Assembly (NCBI RefSeq): GCF_000805335.1
Contig: NZ_KN708638.1
Location: forward strand, 3,862,860 to 3,918,351
Source: Streptomyces sp. CT34
GTDB taxonomy: Bacteria > Actinomycetota > Actinomycetes > Streptomycetales > Streptomycetaceae
Direction of reading: 5' to 3'
Length of the DNA: 55,492 bases
The notes below the pieces were generated by a model. It worked only from the letters and a program-made list of their open reading frames with translations. It had not been told where the DNA came from and searched no databases. Both the position numbers and the translations under genes were made by a program. Of this stretch, positions 53,164-55,492 are shown piece after piece; the first letter of the stretch is position 1; every line of letters starts with the position of its first letter.

Positions 53164-53423
53164 GACTCGGCCCGCACGGCTTCGTCGACCCGGACTGTGA
53201 AGTCCTCGATAACGGTGTTGGCCAGGAACGTCTCGGCCATCTCATGGATACGGGCGAGGGCGGCATCATCGACCGGACCCTCCACCTCAAGTTCGAAACG
53301 CTTGCCCTGACGGACATCGGCGATCCCCGCAAACCCCAGACGAGGCAGTGCACGCTGCACCGCCTGCCCCTGAGGATCGAGGATCTCCGGCTTGAGCATG
53401 ACGTCGACTACGACGCGTGCCAC
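53160..53423 (-). CDS. purS: Phosphoribosylformylglycinamidine synthase subunit PurS
   Basis: The 87-residue protein ([40 protein letters not shown]) is the small linker subunit that holds PurQ to PurL. The GTG at 53423 has GGGAG five bases upstream. First gene of the purSQL operon, divergent from lsrL. Confidence 0.97.
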   Translation of the reverse strand: MARVVVDVMLKPEILDPQGQAVQRALPRLGFAGIADVRQGKRFELEVEGPVDDAALARIHEMAETFLANTVIEDFTVRVDEAVRAES

Positions 53424-53723
53424 TGGCACTCCCGGTGGTGTGGTGCGTAAGGCGGTGACCTCACAGTACCGTGTTCGAAAATCTACGCGCATAGATATCC
53501 GGCGCGCCCGATCACGACCCGGTATCGACGGGAGCACACCTTGGGGAAAATCCTCGAAAAGATCCGGGGTTCGGATTGCAGCAAGACACGCTGACGAAAT
53601 TAACTGGGCTTCACAATGCAATGCCCATCGCTGTACAAATGAAAAAGCATTGATCCCAATCAGCCGGATCCGGAGCATCACCCCACGTCAACAAGGGGTT
53701 GCTCCCCGAAAGGACCGATATCC
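53424..53723. promoter_or_regulatory. Divergent purS / lsrL control region
   Basis: This 300-base gap is distinctly more AT-rich than the rest of the window. A -10-like TACTGT (minus strand, 53463-53468) would serve purS with a leader of about 35 bases. ATCTACGCGCATAGAT (53481-53496) is a 16-bp inverted repeat with one mismatched pair, placed where a purS -35 would lie. AT-rich DNA at 53580-53660 (GAAATTAACT, CAAATGAAAAAGCATTG) is the kind of sequence Lsr2 proteins bind, so LsrL may regulate its own promoter (inference). Confidence 0.5.
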
Positions 53724-54044
53724 GTGGCGCAGCGCGTAGTAGTAACGCTCTCCGATGACATCGACGGAGGAGAAGCCGCAGAGACGGTCATCTTCGGTTT
53801 GGACGGGAAGTCGTACGAGATCGACCTCAATCCCGCCAATGCGAAGAAACTGCGCGGCGCCCTCGCTCCGTACGTGGCGGCCGGCCGCAAGCGTGCCAAG
53901 TCCGGCAAGACCTTCCACCGGACCGCGGTGACCCCCGATCCCGCGGCGGTCCGCGCCTGGGCGCGCTCGCATCAGATGGACGTCCCGCCGCGCGGCCGGA
54001 TCCCCAAGAAGGTCTACGAAGCCTTCAACGAGGCCAATCGCTAA
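53724..54044 (+). CDS. lsrL: Lsr2-like nucleoid-associated protein LsrL
   Basis: The 106-residue protein has an N-terminal oligomerisation beta-sheet (QRVVVTLSDDIDGGEAAETV, GKSYEIDLNPANAKKLRGAL) and a C-terminal AT-rich-DNA-binding domain with the minor-groove hook in PPRGRIPKKVYEAFNEA. Streptomyces carry two Lsr2 paralogues; the position next to purS points to LsrL. Lsr2 proteins silence AT-rich, often acquired, DNA. The GTG at 53724 has AAAGGA nine bases upstream. Confidence 0.93.
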   Translation: MAQRVVVTLSDDIDGGEAAETVIFGLDGKSYEIDLNPANAKKLRGALAPYVAAGRKRAKSGKTFHRTAVTPDPAAVRAWARSHQMDVPPRGRIPKKVYEAFNEANR

Positions 54045-54082
54045 CCGACTTACCGGCACCCGCGGGCCCGCACACCGCCGAC

Positions 54083-54113
54083 TTGCACAGCACCCCTACT
54101 GATCAGCTAGAGT
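54083..54113 (+). promoter_or_regulatory. Promoter of tRNA-Gly(UCC)
   Basis: TTGCAC (54083-54088) and TAGAGT (54108-54113) are separated by 19 bases; shifting the -35 gives 17. The tRNA starts 50 bases later, after a GGCC-GAAA-GGCC hairpin (54135-54146) that may be a processing or structural element. Confidence 0.55.
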
Positions 54114-54163
54114 CTGGAGCACGCCGAGGGGCGAGGCCGAAAGGCCGGGCCCCGAGGAGTCAC

Positions 54164-54235
54164 GCGGGTGTAGCTCAGTAGTAGAGCGCCCCCTTTCCAA
54201 GGGGGAGGCGCAGTGTGCAATCCCTGTCACCCGCT
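54164..54235 (+). tRNA. tRNA-Gly(UCC) with non-canonical D- and T-loops
   Basis: Acceptor stem GCGGGTG/CACCCGC, D-stem GCTC/GAGC, anticodon stem CCCCC/GGGGG and loop TTTCCAA (anticodon TCC) are intact, and the discriminator is T as in the neighbouring tRNA-Gly. The D-loop is AGTAGTA, lacking the near-universal G18-G19. The T-arm is GCAGTGTGCAATCCCTGT: GTGC stands where GTTC is expected, and the T-stem pairs poorly in the standard register. Loss of these elements would weaken the elbow contacts (G18-psi55, G19-C56) and EF-Tu use. It has its own promoter. Confidence 0.85.
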
Positions 54236-54242
54236 CTGACAG

Positions 54243-54271
54243 TTCAACCGGTCCAAAGGATCAGGTAGAGT
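54243..54271 (+). promoter_or_regulatory. Promoter of tRNA-Gly(GCC)
   Basis: TTCAAC (54243-54248), a 17-base spacer and TAGAGT (54266-54271), in the gap between the two tRNA-Gly genes. Confidence 0.7.
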
Positions 54272-54309
54272 AGCTGTCGCGCCACTTGGTGAAAGCCGAG
54301 TGGATGCCT

Positions 54310-54382
54310 GCGGACGTAGCTCAGTTGGTAGAGCGCAACCTTGCCAAGGTTGAGGTCGCGAGTTCGAGCCTCGTCGTCCGCT
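54310..54382 (+). tRNA. tRNA-Gly(GCC), canonical
   Basis: Acceptor GCGGACG/CGTCCGC, D-loop AGTTGGTA with G18-G19, anticodon loop TTGCCAA (GCC) and T-arm CGAGTTCGAGCCTCG. All conserved features are present. Confidence 0.97.
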
Positions 54383-54388
54383 CAGGAA

Positions 54389-54423
54389 AAGAAGGCCCCG
54401 GTCATGGAGACCGGGGCCTTCTT
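54389..54423 (+). terminator. Strong terminator after tRNA-Gly pair
   Basis: AAGAAGGCCCCGGTC and its exact reverse complement (15-bp stem, 5-base loop ATGGA) are followed by GATTTTC. Confidence 0.92.
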
Positions 54424-55492
54424 GATTTTCTGCCGCGGACCCGGCGGTTTCCCGGTGTGCGGCGCTCGCGGGTTCCCCACACACGGGCGCTTGCGAACTT
54501 CCCCCTTGCGGGTTCCCGCTTGCGGACTTCCCGGCTTCCGGGATTCTTCCGGTGCTTTCTCCACGGGTCCGGCTTTGCCGGTCGGGCTTTGCGGATACCG
54601 GCTCGCGAGCGGGCCGGTACCGGCCTCCGACCGTTGCGCCGTGTTCGGATTGTCCCGGTACAGGGCGAATAGCCGTATGCGAACGGGTCGTGCGATCTGC
54701 GTCACAGTTGGGGCGGGGCGCCTGCGCACGGCGCGTTCCCCTGGGGCTGCTGGGCCTCCTGGGGCTCCTGGGCGCGGACGGCGGCCGGTGGCCGGTGGCC
54801 GGTGGCTCCCGTGTGTCGTCGACTGCCGGAGGGGGCGCAGCAGCGCTGTTTCGTTCCGTTTCGGGACGGGCTCATGGGCGAGCGAGAGGGCGAAACCCGC
54901 GATGAGAACGGGGAGTTGGTCCGCAGTCCGCAGTCCGCAGTCCGCAGTCCGCAGTCCGCAGTCCGCAGTCCGCAGGGTGAAGGGTGAAGGGCAGGAGTCC
55001 TTGATCGTGCCGGCCTGGTGCTCGTCCGAAGGGGCATTTCCGCATCCGGCAGACGGTCTGGAGGACGGGTCCGGGAACGGGGTGGAGAAGGGGACGGGGA
55101 TTGGGATCGGGCGTGCGGGGCGGGTGGGGTGTGTGAGTGCGCAGCGAGGATTGGTGCCGCGGGGGCGCGGGGGGTGCGGGGGATTTCCCGGGCGAACACG
55201 GGCCGGTGGTTCCTCTGCTCGCCCTGGAGTGGGTCGAGTTGATGTTTCTCGGGTGCGGTGGGCCGCGATGCACCGGGGCGGAACGGCGGTGATCGCATGC
55301 CGGCGCCGTATGCGGCAGCGGCCGTATGCGGCGGCGGATGTGGCGCGATGGATGTGGCGGTGGACACATTGTGGAGGGGTGCGGTGCCGGGGTGCGGGCC
55401 GGGGGTCGTGACGCGGCGGGGCGGTCGGGGCGTGTGCGGCGGGGGCCGGAGTGGGCAGGCCGGGGGCCGTGGCGAGGGGGGGGGGGGCGCGG
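54424..55492. other. Repeat-rich terminal region without a convincing gene
   Basis: More than one kilobase with long open frames on both strands, but none has a ribosome-binding site, known motif or consistent codon use. Frames crossing the 7-bp array simply translate the repeat. It holds degenerate direct repeats near 54470-54540 (GCGGGTTCCC / GCGGACTTCCC). The sequence ends in a run of 12 G (55476-55487), where an assembly may be unreliable. Confidence 0.6.
54921..54975. repeat. 7-bp tandem repeat CCGCAGT, 7.9 copies
   Basis: Perfect head-to-tail CCGCAGT units. Seven is not a multiple of three, so a copy-number change would shift any frame that crossed it. Confidence 0.97.

Noticed and set aside
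54921..54975. Short regular repeats as a CRISPR array
   Set aside because: The units are seven bases, directly adjacent, with no spacers and no cas genes.
54341..55411. A 356-codon plus-strand gene after the tRNA-Gly pair
   Set aside because: It starts inside tRNA-Gly(GCC), crosses the terminator and the 7-bp array, and shows no ribosome-binding site or motif.

Overview
This window looks like chromosomal core DNA from a Streptomyces. The base composition is very GC-rich, with strong G/C bias at third codon positions. The gene order is that of the purine/bldC/atrA region: lsrL-purS-purQ-purL, purF-purM, vdh, bldC, hrpA, a DEAD-box helicase, trmB, a sporulation-associated regulator and atrA. 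No integrase, transposase, phage gene or CRISPR array was seen.

Bases 1-14,200 hold a truncated MFS exporter, a PAS-SpoIIE phosphatase with a C-terminal ATPase domain, a type II NADH dehydrogenase divergent from the TetR regulator AtrA, a sigma factor fused to an anti-sigma-like zinc finger, a membrane anchor and a carbohydrate-binding domain, a hypothetical gene with 24-bp repeats, an asparagine-synthase-like protein divergent from a sporulation-type regulator, and an L-2-hydroxyglutarate oxidase. Bases 14,800-29,300 hold trmB, a PrsW protease, a MerR/aldo-keto reductase pair, an SRA-HNH endonuclease, a second aldo-keto reductase, an M23 peptidase under a c-di-AMP (ydaO-type) riboswitch, a membrane SpoIIE phosphatase, a LysR regulator, a frameshifted DHA2 exporter and a DUF1772 remnant beside an operator-like cluster.

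Bases 29,400-45,900 hold tRNA-Lys, a DEAD-box helicase with an Arg/Asp/Gly-rich tail, a lipoprotein, a small zincin, a metallophosphoesterase, a tRNA-Glu/Asp/Phe cluster, a DUF3533 membrane protein, hrpA, a second identical tRNA-Asp, bldC with its terminator, vdh and a DUF3073 gene. Bases 45,900-54,100 carry purine synthesis: purF-purM as one unit and purS-purQ-purL as a translationally coupled operon on the minus strand, together making PRPP amidotransferase, FGAM synthase and AIR synthase. The lsrL nucleoid-protein gene diverges from purS. Two tRNA-Gly genes follow, each with its own promoter, then a strong terminator. The last kilobase is repeat-rich and has no convincing gene.

Most notable points: (1) the tRNA-Gly(UCC) at 54164 lacks the conserved D-loop GG and has GTGC where GTTC is expected, while the tRNA-Gly(GCC) next to it is canonical. 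Staphylococcal tRNA-Gly species used for cell-wall synthesis carry the same kind of change. (2) At least seven genes appear to be transcribed as leaderless mRNAs. (3) Two genes carry one-base-deletion frameshifts. (4) Many short tandem repeats fill intergenic gaps.
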